A stretch of 64,000 nucleotides of DNA from Actinomycetota bacterium (lineage in GTDB: Bacteria; Actinomycetota; Actinomycetes; S36-B12; FW305-bin1), in contig SCTR01000005.1 of NCBI GenBank assembly GCA_004297305.1, positions 174,386-238,385 of the forward strand. The letters are read 5' to 3'. Shown piece by piece: positions 17,428 to 25,112 of the stretch. A model generated the notes under the pieces. It was not told the DNA's origin and made no database searches. It was given only the letters and a program-made list of their open reading frames with translations. Each line of letters begins with the position of its first letter. Positions within the stretch are counted from its first letter, which is position 1. The position numbers were made by a program, and so were the translations under genes.

Positions 17428-17794
17428 CGTGCCGGGACTGGCCGTGTCGGGACCGATCGTGCCGGGGTCGATCGTGCTGTCGCTGCGGGCGTGCCCGGCC
17501 CATCCGTACCGACCCGTGCGGTCCAACGATCCTCCCGACCATGCCCGGCAGTTCCCCCTGCCGGCGACGCCGTCCGCACCGTACCGGCGGCCTGCGTCCC
17601 GCGCGCGTCGGATCGGAGCCCTCCGGAGGGCGCGCGCGTGAACGAGGACCGAACGGGCGAATACCGCGGGCTGAGACGACCGGCCGGCTCGATTCGTTCC
17701 GACTCGCCGCACTGTCCGGTGGCCGGTGATCGATTGCCGGACTAGATTTCGCGGCGTCGGCTTCGGATGACGGAGCCCGGCCAGGGAGGCCCCC

Positions 17795-19213
17795 GTGACC
17801 AGTCCAGCCACCGGCCGCGGCGCCGAGCCCGAGCATTACCGGACCGCCCGGGTGATCCGACTGGCCACCGTCGCTGCCCTGGGCGGCTTCCTGTTCGGCT
17901 TCGACTCCGCCGTGATCAACGGCGCGAACTCCGCGATCCAGTCCACGTTCGGGATCAGCGACGGACTGCTGGCCTTCGCGGTCGCCATCGCCCTGATCGG
18001 CTCGGCGATCGGCGCGTGGTTCTCCGGCCGCCTCGCCGACCGGTTCGGCCGCCGCCGCGTGATGCTGGTCGCCGCGGCATTGTTCACGGTGAGCGCGATC
18101 GGGACGGCCTTCTGCTTCAGCGTCTGGGACCTCATGCTGTGGCGGGTCATCGGCGGGGCCGGCATCGGTGTGGCGAGCGTCGTCGCACCGATGTACATCG
18201 CCGAGATCGCCCCGGCAACGCTGCGCGGCCGGCTCGGGTCGCTGCAACAGCTCGCGATCGTGCTGGGGATCTTCGCCACCGGCATCACCAACTACCTGAT
18301 CCTGCGGTGGGCCGGCGGCAGTGCCACCAACGACTGGCTGCTGGGCATCCCGGCCTGGCGCTGGATGTTCCTGATCATGCTGGCGCCGGCGCTGCTGTAC
18401 GGCCTGCTGTCGGTGACGATCCCGGAATCGCCTCGCTACCTGGTCGCCGCCGGACGAGAGGCCGAAGCCGAGGTCGTGCTGGCCTCGGTCTTCACCGACG
18501 ACGTCACCGACAAGCTGCACGAGATCGAGACCACGCTGGCAGGCGAGCCGAAAGCACGGTTCGCCGACCTGCGCGGGAATCGCTTCGGCCTGCTGCCCAT
18601 CGTGTGGATCGGGATCCTGCTCAGTGCCTTCCAGCAGTTCGTCGGGATCAACGCGGTCTTCTACTACTCGAACCTGATCTGGGAATCGGTCGGCTTTTCC
18701 GAGAACGACGCCTTCCTCACGTCGCTGATCACCAACACCACCAACGTCGTCACGACGTTCGTCGCGATCGCTCTCATCGACCGCATCGGGCGCCGGCCGC
18801 TGCTGCTGATCGGCTCGTCCGGGATGATCGTGACTCTGGCCGTCCTCACCGTGGTGTTCGGCACCGCGCCGCAGTCCGGCGGCGACCCGGTCCTGTCCGG
18901 CGCGACGTCCGGCCTCGCGGTCGTCGCGTTCAACCTGTACGTCGTGTTCTTCGGTATGTCGTGGGGCCCGGTCGTCTGGGTCCTGCTCGGCGAGATGTTC
19001 CCCAACCGCATCCGCGCGCTCGCCCTGGCCATCGCCGCGGCAGCGCAGTGGCTGGCCAACTTCATCGTCTCGGTGACGTTCCCGCCGCTGGCCGGCTACA
19101 GCCTGGCCGTGGCATACGGCATCTTCACCGTGTTCGCTATCGCGTCGCTGTTGTTCGTCCGCGCCAAGGTCACCGAGACCCGCGGCCGGGAATTGGAGGC
19201 CATGGTCGCCTGA
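17795..19213 (+). CDS. Sugar porter family MFS transporter
   Basis: 472 residues and 12 helices. Sugar porter signatures are present: GGFLFGFDSAVINGA in helix 1, SGRLADRFGRRRVML, the ESPRYLV motif (PESPRYL) before the central loop, QQFVGINAVFYYSNLIW in helix 7 and DRIGRRPLLL. These features place it with proton-coupled importers such as glucose or xylose permeases. GGGAGG lies 8 bases before the GTG start. No sugar-metabolism genes are adjacent, so the substrate is open. Confidence 0.93.
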   Translation: MTSPATGRGAEPEHYRTARVIRLATVAALGGFLFGFDSAVINGANSAIQSTFGISDGLLAFAVAIALIGSAIGAWFSGRLADRFGRRRVMLVAAALFTVSAIGTAFCFSVWDLMLWRVIGGAGIGVASVVAPMYIAEIAPATLRGRLGSLQQLAIVLGIFATGITNYLILRWAGGSATNDWLLGIPAWRWMFLIMLAPALLYGLLSVTIPESPRYLVAAGREAEAEVVLASVFTDDVTDKLHEIETTLAGEPKARFADLRGNRFGLLPIVWIGILLSAFQQFVGINAVFYYSNLIWESVGFSENDAFLTSLITNTTNVVTTFVAIALIDRIGRRPLLLIGSSGMIVTLAVLTVVFGTAPQSGGDPVLSGATSGLAVVAFNLYVVFFGMSWGPVVWVLLGEMFPNRIRALALAIAAAAQWLANFIVSVTFPPLAGYSLAVAYGIFTVFAIASLLFVRAKVTETRGRELEAMVA

Positions 19214-19277
19214 CGGGCAGACTGGCCACGCGCCGGACGGCCCCGGCGTTACGCCGTACCGCCCAGGAGGCTGCTTC

Positions 19278-19601
19278 GTGAGTGCACCGATCGACGTACC
19301 CGAGGTCGGTGTGGACGACCTCGCCCAGGCGCTGGCAGCCGGCTCGGCCCACGTCATCGACGTTCGTGAGCCGGCCGAGTTCGCGACCGGCCGGGTCCCC
19401 GGCGCGGTGCTGATGCCGCTGCACACCGTGCCGGCCCGGCTCGCGGAGATCCCGACCGACAGCGACGTCTACGTCGTGTGCGAGGTCGGCGGGCGGTCCT
19501 GGCAGGCCGCGGCGTACCTCGTGCAACGGGGCGTCCGCGCGACGAACGTGGCGGGTGGGACCGCGCAGTGGCGGGCCCGCGGCCTGCCGCTGGAGGCGTA
19601 G
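19278..19601 (+). CDS. Rhodanese-like sulfurtransferase
   Basis: 107 residues forming one rhodanese domain: VIDVREPAEFATGRVPGAV and the active-site loop VVCEVGGRS with catalytic Cys near residue 68, then VAGGTAQWRARGLPLEA. It transfers sulfane sulfur to cyanide or protein acceptors. It lies 65 bases after the sugar porter and just before the sulfur-assimilation cluster, so a role in sulfur handling is plausible. The GTG start has AGGAGG upstream. Confidence 0.93.
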   Translation: MSAPIDVPEVGVDDLAQALAAGSAHVIDVREPAEFATGRVPGAVLMPLHTVPARLAEIPTDSDVYVVCEVGGRSWQAAAYLVQRGVRATNVAGGTAQWRARGLPLEA

Positions 19602-19739
19602 TCGCCGTACCGCATGCGTCAGATCGGCCGAGGTTCTTGCATTCCTGCCAGTTTTTGTGTTGAATGGAGCGGACCCTCGGCTGGTCTCACATCGTGGGAT
19701 GCGTTGGACACCGGCGTCGATCCGAGGCACCCTGCCTGC

Positions 19740-19823
19740 ATGTCGTCCTCCGGCCTCGTACTCGTGGCGCGCCGCCACGTGGACTTCGGCCGGACGGCGA
19801 GCAGTGCCTGTCGGCTTTCCTGA
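19740..19823 (+). CDS. Cys-containing leader peptide upstream of sulfite reductase
   Basis: A 27-codon frame from ATG 19740 to TGA 19823 encodes MSSSGLVLVARRHVDFGRTA and SSACRLS. The pattern R-x-HVD-x-x-R-x-A-S-x-x-C matches the short actinobacterial putative leader peptides found before cysteine-biosynthesis genes. The single Cys is at position 24, next to the stop. It ends 118 bases before the sulfite reductase GTG. By analogy with cysteine-responsive attenuation described in mycobacteria, low Cys-tRNA may alter translation here and change expression of the downstream operon. The assignment rests on sequence pattern and position. Confidence 0.75.
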   Translation: MSSSGLVLVARRHVDFGRTASSACRLS

Positions 19824-19941
19824 CCGCCCCGTCCGTCCCCGGACGCCGCTGCGTGGTCTGCCGCCGACGGTGACGCCTCACGTCCCGCCCGCGCCGGAGC
19901 CTGACGTCGTGCGTCCCTGATCGTCGAGGAGTAGCGCTCCC

Positions 19942-21660
19942 GTGGCGCCCGACAGCACGACCGCTCCCCCAGCCCCCGCCGCTGCCCCCGCTCGCCGTGG
20001 CGCGGCCCGTCCGGGCCGCCCCCGTGGCGAAGGCCAGTGGGCCCTGGGATACACCGAGCCGCTCAATGCCAACGAGCGGTTCAAGAAGGACGACAACGGG
20101 CTGAACGTCCGCGACCGGATCGAGAACCGCTACGCGTACACCGGTTTCAGTTCGATCGACCCGTCCGATCTGCGGGGCCGGATGCGCTGGTGGGGGCTGT
20201 ACACGCAGCGCCGTCCCGGCATCGCCGGTGGCAAGACGGCGATCCTCGAGCCCGAGGAACTCGACGACGAGTTCTTCATGCTGCGGATCCGCACCGACGG
20301 CGGGGTGCTCAGCAGCGCCCAGCTGCGGGCCATCGCCGACGTGTCGACGACGTTCGCCCGCGACACCGCCGACATCACCGACCGGCAGAACATCCAGCTG
20401 CACTGGATCCGCATCGAGGACGTCCCGGAGGTGTGGCGACGGCTGGAGGCGGTCGGCCTCACCACCGCCGAAGCCTGCGGCGACACCCCCCGCGTCGTGC
20501 TCGGCTCCCCGGTGGCCGGTGTCGCGGCGGACGAGATCATCGACGGGACGCCGGCGATCGAGGAGATCACCCGCCGGTACATCGGCGATCCGGAGCTGTC
20601 GAACCTGCCGCGGAAGTTCAAGACCACGGTGTCCGGCTCGCCGCAGTGGGATGCCGCCCCCGAGATCAACGACATCTCCTTCGTCGGGGTGGTCCATCCC
20701 GAGCACGGGCCCGGCTTCGACCTGTGGGTCGGTGGCGGGCTGTCGACCAACCCGAAGCTCGCCGTACGGCTGGGAGCCTGGGTCCCGCTGGCCGAGGTTC
20801 CCGAGGTCTGGGTCGCCGTCGTCCGGCTCTTCCGCGACTACGGCTACCGCCGGCTGCGGACCCGGGCCCGGCTGAAGTTCCTCGTCGCCGACTGGGGCGC
20901 CGAGCGATTCCGGCAGGTGCTGCAGGACGAGTACCTGCGGCGGCCGCTGCTCGACGGGCCGGCCCCGGTGCCCCCGCCGCTAGGCGAACGCGACCACGTC
21001 GGGGTCCACGAGCAGCGGGACGGGCGCTACTACATCGGCGCCGCGCCGATGGTCGGGCGCGTGTCGGGCACGTTGTTGGAGAAGCTCGCCGACCTGGCCG
21101 ACGAGTACGCCGGTTCCCGGTTGCGGCTGACCGCGCAGCAGAAGCTCGTGCTGCTCGACGTGGCCGGCGACCGGGTGGAGAGCCTGGTCACCGCGCTGGA
21201 GACGCTCGGCCTGCAGGTGCGGCCCAGCCGGTTCCGCCGCTCGACGATGGCCTGCACCGGCATCGAGTACTGCAAGCTCGCCATCGTCGAGACCAAGGGC
21301 CGGGCGGCGACGCTGGTCGCCGAACTGGAGGAACGACTGCCGGCGTTCGACCAGCCGCTGGCGATCCACGTCAACGGCTGCCCGAACTCCTGCGCCCGGT
21401 TTCAGGTCGCCGACATCGGCCTGAAGGGTTCGCTGGTCACCGACGACTCCGGCGAGCAGGTCGAGGGCTTCCAGGTCCACCTCGGCGGCGCGCTCGGCAT
21501 GGAGGCCGGCTTCGGCAAGTCGCTGCGCGGCCTGAAGGTGACCGCGGCGGCGCTGCCGGAGTACGTCGAACGACTGGTGCGCCGCTACGACGACCAGCGC
21601 GAGGACGGCGAGTCGTTCGCGCACTGGACGACGCGGGCCGACGAAGGAGACCTGCGGTGA
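19942..21660 (+). CDS. Ferredoxin-dependent sulfite reductase (nitrite/sulfite reductase family)
   Basis: 572 residues with two ferrodoxin-like half domains and two siroheme/4Fe-4S half domains. The cluster ligands are Cys438 and Cys444 (ACTGIEYC) and Cys480 and Cys484 (NGCPNSC). The siroheme region DRQNIQLHWIRIEDVPEVW is present. Near the N-terminus, RYAYTGF and EACGDTPR hold the Tyr and Cys that are cross-linked in mycobacterial SirA/NirA. Reduction of sulfite to sulfide fits best, because the next genes are APS reductase and siroheme synthesis; a separate NirBD for nitrite is encoded at 28.6 kb. The GTG start has GAGGAG upstream, and the stop overlaps the next start (GTGA). Confidence 0.95.
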   Translation: MAPDSTTAPPAPAAAPARRGAARPGRPRGEGQWALGYTEPLNANERFKKDDNGLNVRDRIENRYAYTGFSSIDPSDLRGRMRWWGLYTQRRPGIAGGKTAILEPEELDDEFFMLRIRTDGGVLSSAQLRAIADVSTTFARDTADITDRQNIQLHWIRIEDVPEVWRRLEAVGLTTAEACGDTPRVVLGSPVAGVAADEIIDGTPAIEEITRRYIGDPELSNLPRKFKTTVSGSPQWDAAPEINDISFVGVVHPEHGPGFDLWVGGGLSTNPKLAVRLGAWVPLAEVPEVWVAVVRLFRDYGYRRLRTRARLKFLVADWGAERFRQVLQDEYLRRPLLDGPAPVPPPLGERDHVGVHEQRDGRYYIGAAPMVGRVSGTLLEKLADLADEYAGSRLRLTAQQKLVLLDVAGDRVESLVTALETLGLQVRPSRFRRSTMACTGIEYCKLAIVETKGRAATLVAELEERLPAFDQPLAIHVNGCPNSCARFQVADIGLKGSLVTDDSGEQVEGFQVHLGGALGMEAGFGKSLRGLKVTAAALPEYVERLVRRYDDQREDGESFAHWTTRADEGDLR

Positions 21661-21842
21661 GCAGAGGTGACGAGCGCACGGTTCCCTACCACTGCCCCTA
21701 TTGCGGCGACGACGACCTGCGGCCGCACGGCGACGAGCACGGCACCTGGGAGTGCCGCTCGTGCGCCCGCGCGTTCGGCGTCCGATTCCTCGGCCTGGTG
21801 GCCCGCGCCACCACCGCTACTACCCCGGAGGTGCTGTCGTGA
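21657..21842 (+). CDS. Small zinc-ribbon protein of the sulfite reductase operon
   Basis: 61 residues, GTG 21657 to TGA 21842. Two Cys pairs (YHCPYCGDDDLRP and WECRSCARAF) form a rubredoxin-like zinc ribbon. It overlaps sulfite reductase by GTGA upstream and cysH by GTGA downstream, so all three are translationally coupled. A comparable small gene lies between the sulfite and APS reductase genes in Streptomyces (established gene order, function unproven). It may be an assembly or electron-transfer accessory, but no function can be read from the sequence. Confidence 0.8.
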   Translation: MSRGDERTVPYHCPYCGDDDLRPHGDEHGTWECRSCARAFGVRFLGLVARATTATTPEVLS

Positions 21843-22618
21843 CCGCGCTCGCCGAACCCGTGACCATCGAGCGGCTGAACGTCGACCACCCGTCGACGTT
21901 GCCCACCGACCTGTTGCGGGGCCTGGCCGAGACCGGATCCCGGGCCGTACGCGCCACGGCGCTGGAGAACGGCGACGACCCGGTCGTCGTGGCCACCGCC
22001 GCGCTGCAGTGGGCCCGCCGGGTGTTGGGCGAGCGCCTCGTGGTCGCCTCCAGCATGGGCGACGAGGTCCTGGTGCACCTGGCCAGCGAGGCGGTGCCCG
22101 GGGTGGACGTCGTGTTCCTGGACACCGGCTATCACTTCGCCGAGACGCTCGGCACCCGCGATGCCTACGCGGCGACCCGGCCGCTGAACCTGCTCACGAT
22201 CAGCCCGCTGCGCACGGTGGCCGAGCAGGACGCCGAGCACGGCAAGGACCTGTGGGCGCGCAATCCCGACCTGTGCTGCGCCCTGCGCAAGGTCGAGCCG
22301 CTGGAGCGGGCGCTGGCGCCCTACGACGGCTGGGTGACCGGGATGCGCCGAGAGGACGCACCGACCCGGGCGGACATCGACGTCATCAGCTGGGATGCCA
22401 AGCGGGGCATGATCAAGGTCAATCCCCTGGCCGGTTGGACGCAGCAGGACGTCGACGCCTACGCCGAGGCCAACGGGGTGCTGCTCAACCCGTTGCGCGA
22501 GCTCGGCTATGCCTCGATCGGCTGCGCGCCCTGCACCCGGGCGGTGGCCCCCGGTGAAGATCCACGGGCGGGCCGGTGGGCCGGCAAGGGCAAGGTGGAG
22601 TGCGGCCTGCACGTGTGA
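21839..22618 (+). CDS. cysH: Adenylyl-sulfate (APS) reductase
   Basis: 259 residues of the PAPS/APS reductase fold. The PP-loop-like segment is VASSMGDEVLVHLA, then VVFLDTGYHFAETL. The extra cysteines that bind a 4Fe-4S cluster are present (DLCCALRKVEP and IGCAPCTRAV), marking an APS rather than PAPS reductase. The catalytic KVECGLH is at the C-terminus. It reduces APS to sulfite with thioredoxin. The GTG start overlaps the zinc-ribbon gene stop. Confidence 0.95.
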   Translation: MTALAEPVTIERLNVDHPSTLPTDLLRGLAETGSRAVRATALENGDDPVVVATAALQWARRVLGERLVVASSMGDEVLVHLASEAVPGVDVVFLDTGYHFAETLGTRDAYAATRPLNLLTISPLRTVAEQDAEHGKDLWARNPDLCCALRKVEPLERALAPYDGWVTGMRREDAPTRADIDVISWDAKRGMIKVNPLAGWTQQDVDAYAEANGVLLNPLRELGYASIGCAPCTRAVAPGEDPRAGRWAGKGKVECGLHV

Positions 22619-22643
22619 GGTCCGGCGTGCGAAGGTGGCGCGC

Positions 22644-23939
22644 GTGAGCACGTCGCACGGGCCGCCGGCGTACCCGATCCTGCTGAACCTGCGCGGCCGC
22701 CGGGTGCTCGTGGTGGGTGGCGGTCCGGTCGCCGCGCGGCGCGCCGGCTCGCTGGCCCGGGCCGGTGCCCGGGTCGAGGTGGTCGCCCCGGCCGGCTGCG
22801 AGGCGCTGCTCGACCTCGTCACGACCGGCGACGTCGGCTGGCAGCGGCGGCGGTACCGACCCGACGACCTGGCCGGCGCCTGGCTGGTGCAGACCGCGAC
22901 CGGAGATCCGCAGGTCGACGCGGCTGTGCTGGCCGACGCCGAGACGGCCGGCGTCTGGGCGGTCGACGCCGGCGACGCGGGTCGTTCCGCGGCGTGGGTG
23001 CCGGCGGTGGCGTACGGCGAGGGCGGTGTCCTCGTCGCGGTCGGCGGTGGCCGTGATCCCGGTCGAGCCCGTGCGCTTCGCGACGCCGTACAGCACCAGC
23101 TCGACGCCGGTGAGCTGCCGGTACGCCGGGTACGCCGGCGTCCCGGGACGGGTCGGGTGTACCTGGTCGGCGGCGGCCCCGGCGATCCGGACCTGCTCAC
23201 GGTGCGGGCTCGCCGGCTGCTCGCGGCCGCCGACGTCGTGGTTACCGACCGCCTCGCGCCGCAGGCCATTTCGGCGCTGCTCACCGCCGGCGCCGAGGTG
23301 GTCGACGTCGGCAAGGCCCCCGACCGCCATCCGATGCCCCAGCAGGAGATCAACGCCCTGCTGGTCGCGCGGGCGCGCGACGGGGACCTCGTCGTGCGGC
23401 TGAAGGGGGGCGATCCGTTCGTGCTGGGCCGCGGCGGCGAGGAGGCATGGGCGTGCGCCGCGGCCGGCGTGCCGGTGGAGGTCGTCCCCGGCGTGACCAG
23501 CGCGGTCGCCGTCCCGGCCGCCGCCGGTATCCCGGTGACGCACCGCGGCATCACCACGTCGTTCCTCGTCGCCTCCGCGCACGAGGGCGTCTCTGGGTTG
23601 CTGGAGCAGGTCACCGCCGCGGCCGCCGAGACGACGCTGGTGCTGCTCATGGGAGTACGCCGGCTGCCGGAGGTCGCCCGCGGCCTGCTCGCCCAGGGAC
23701 GCCCGCCGCAGACGCCGGCCGCCGTGGTCTCGCACGGCTGGACGCCGCAGCAGCGCACGGTGGTGGGCACGCTCGGCGACATCGCGACGCTGGCGGCCGA
23801 CGCCGGGCTGGGCTCCCCGTCGGTGGTCGTCGTCGGCGACGTCGTGGCGCTGCGAGCACAGTGGGGCGACCTGGGCACGCCCTCACCGGCCGCCGGCCAC
23901 AACCCGGCGGTGGCCGCCGACGCCCCCAGCCCGAGGTGA
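22644..23939 (+). CDS. Siroheme synthase: precorrin-2 dehydrogenase-uroporphyrinogen-III methyltransferase fusion
   Basis: 431 residues from GTG 22644 (AAGGTGG upstream). Residues about 10-160 are a CysG-N NAD-binding domain (GRRVLVVGGGPVAARRAGSL). Residues about 170-410 are the SAM-dependent methyltransferase with VYLVGGGPGDPDLLTVRARR, VRLKGGDPFVLGRGGEE and VPGVTSAVAVPAAAGIPVTH. Together they turn uroporphyrinogen III into precorrin-2 and sirohydrochlorin. The ferrochelatase domain of full CysG is replaced by the separate CbiX-like gene that overlaps the stop. The product siroheme serves both the sulfite and nitrite reductases in the window. Confidence 0.93.
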   Translation: MSTSHGPPAYPILLNLRGRRVLVVGGGPVAARRAGSLARAGARVEVVAPAGCEALLDLVTTGDVGWQRRRYRPDDLAGAWLVQTATGDPQVDAAVLADAETAGVWAVDAGDAGRSAAWVPAVAYGEGGVLVAVGGGRDPGRARALRDAVQHQLDAGELPVRRVRRRPGTGRVYLVGGGPGDPDLLTVRARRLLAAADVVVTDRLAPQAISALLTAGAEVVDVGKAPDRHPMPQQEINALLVARARDGDLVVRLKGGDPFVLGRGGEEAWACAAAGVPVEVVPGVTSAVAVPAAAGIPVTHRGITTSFLVASAHEGVSGLLEQVTAAAAETTLVLLMGVRRLPEVARGLLAQGRPPQTPAAVVSHGWTPQQRTVVGTLGDIATLAADAGLGSPSVVVVGDVVALRAQWGDLGTPSPAAGHNPAVAADAPSPR

Positions 23940-24676
23940 ACGCCGCGGACCGTTCGGCTACGCCCGGCCCGCGGCCGCAACCACCGGCCTGGGTCCTGCT
24001 CGCCCACGGCAGCGAGGACCCGCGGCATGCCCGCGAGATCGAGTGGCTGGCGGCGGGTATGGCGGGCCGGCGGCCGGACCGGGCCGTCGCGGTGGCCTAC
24101 CTCGACCACCAACCGCCCGATCTGGCCACCGCGATCGGCGCGCTGCCGACCCGATCCGTCGTCGTGGTCCCCGCCCTGCTCAGCGAAGCGTTCCACGCCC
24201 TGGTCGACGTACCGGCCGCGGTCGACGCGGCGGTGGCGGGCGGGGCGACAGTGGCGTTGGCCGCTGCGTTCGGCGCCGATCCAGCGGTGCTCGCCGCGCT
24301 CGACGAGCTGGCCGGTGAGCGGCAGGACGGCGACGGGCTGCTCGCCGTGGCGGCCGGGACCTCGGACGCCGCCGCCCGCACCGAGCTGGCCGGCCTGGTC
24401 GACGCCTGGGGCCGGCGGCGGCAGCAGGCCACGGCCGTCGCCTTCGCCGCCGGTGCCGGGCCGACCGTCGCCGACGGCATCGCCGCCCTGCGCGGCCGGG
24501 GGGCGGCCACGGTGACCGCCGTCCCGCTGGTCCTGGCTCCCGGCCGGCTGCTCGACCGGGCGTTGGCCCAGGCGGCCGCGCTCGGTGCGCCGGCCCGCCC
24601 CGGCGGCCTGGCGCGGACCGGGGCGCTCGCGGACCTGGCGGTCCGCCGGGCGGAGCAGGCCGAGAAGCCGGGATAG
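23936..24676 (+). CDS. Sirohydrochlorin chelatase (CbiX/SirB-like)
   Basis: 246 residues from a GTG overlapping the previous stop. The N-terminal half has the chelatase strand and histidine WVLLAHGSEDPRHAREIEWL, and VVVVPALLSEAFHALVDVP gives the second metal-site region. The C-terminal half repeats the fold weakly (VTAVPLVLAPGRLLDRALAQ). Position after the siroheme synthase fusion points to iron insertion into sirohydrochlorin as its reaction. The C-terminal half lacks a clear catalytic histidine. Confidence 0.88.
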   Translation: MNAADRSATPGPRPQPPAWVLLAHGSEDPRHAREIEWLAAGMAGRRPDRAVAVAYLDHQPPDLATAIGALPTRSVVVVPALLSEAFHALVDVPAAVDAAVAGGATVALAAAFGADPAVLAALDELAGERQDGDGLLAVAAGTSDAAARTELAGLVDAWGRRRQQATAVAFAAGAGPTVADGIAALRGRGAATVTAVPLVLAPGRLLDRALAQAAALGAPARPGGLARTGALADLAVRRAEQAEKPG

Positions 24677-24686
24677 CCTCGTCGCC

Positions 24687-25112
24687 GTGACATCGTCGGC
24701 CGGCTACTCCGGTACGCCGCTACCGGCGAAGCTCGGGATCCGTCCCGGCAGCCGGGTGCTGCTCGACGGGGCACCCCCGCAGCTGGCCGCCGACCTGCTC
24801 GTTCCGCTGCCTGACGCCGTGACGATCCACCGCCGCGCCGGGCGGTCGCCGTACGACGTCGTGGTCGCCTTCCGCCGCACCCGGGCGGACCTGGTGCGCG
24901 GGCTCACCGCGGACGTGAAGCGGATCACGACCAGCGGCGCGGTGTGGGTCGCCTGGCCCAAACGCGCCAGCGGCGTGGCCACCGACCTCACCGAGGACGT
25001 GATCCGCGACGTCGCGCTGCCGCTCGGCGTGGTCGACGTCAAGGTCTGCGCCATCGACGCCACGTGGAGTGGACTGAAACTGGTCTGGCGCAAGGAGAAC
25101 CGTCCGGCATGA
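24687..25112 (+). CDS. DUF3052 family protein
   Basis: 141 residues from GTG 24687: AGYSGTPLPAKLGIRPGSRV, DVVVAFRRTRADLV and the highly conserved WVAWPKRASGVATDLTEDVI, then DVKVCAIDATWSGLKLVWR. This matches the DUF3052 family common in actinomycetes, a soluble alpha/beta protein of unknown role. It begins 10 bases after the chelatase and overlaps the next start (ATGA). Its job in this cluster is not clear. Confidence 0.88.
   Translation: MTSSAGYSGTPLPAKLGIRPGSRVLLDGAPPQLAADLLVPLPDAVTIHRRAGRSPYDVVVAFRRTRADLVRGLTADVKRITTSGAVWVAWPKRASGVATDLTEDVIRDVALPLGVVDVKVCAIDATWSGLKLVWRKENRPA

Noticed and set aside
12764..17745. Two very long plus-strand frames opposite sbcC, sbcD and the L,D-transpeptidase
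   Set aside because: Chance open frames in GC-rich DNA antisense to well-supported genes; low-complexity Arg/Gly/Pro composition.
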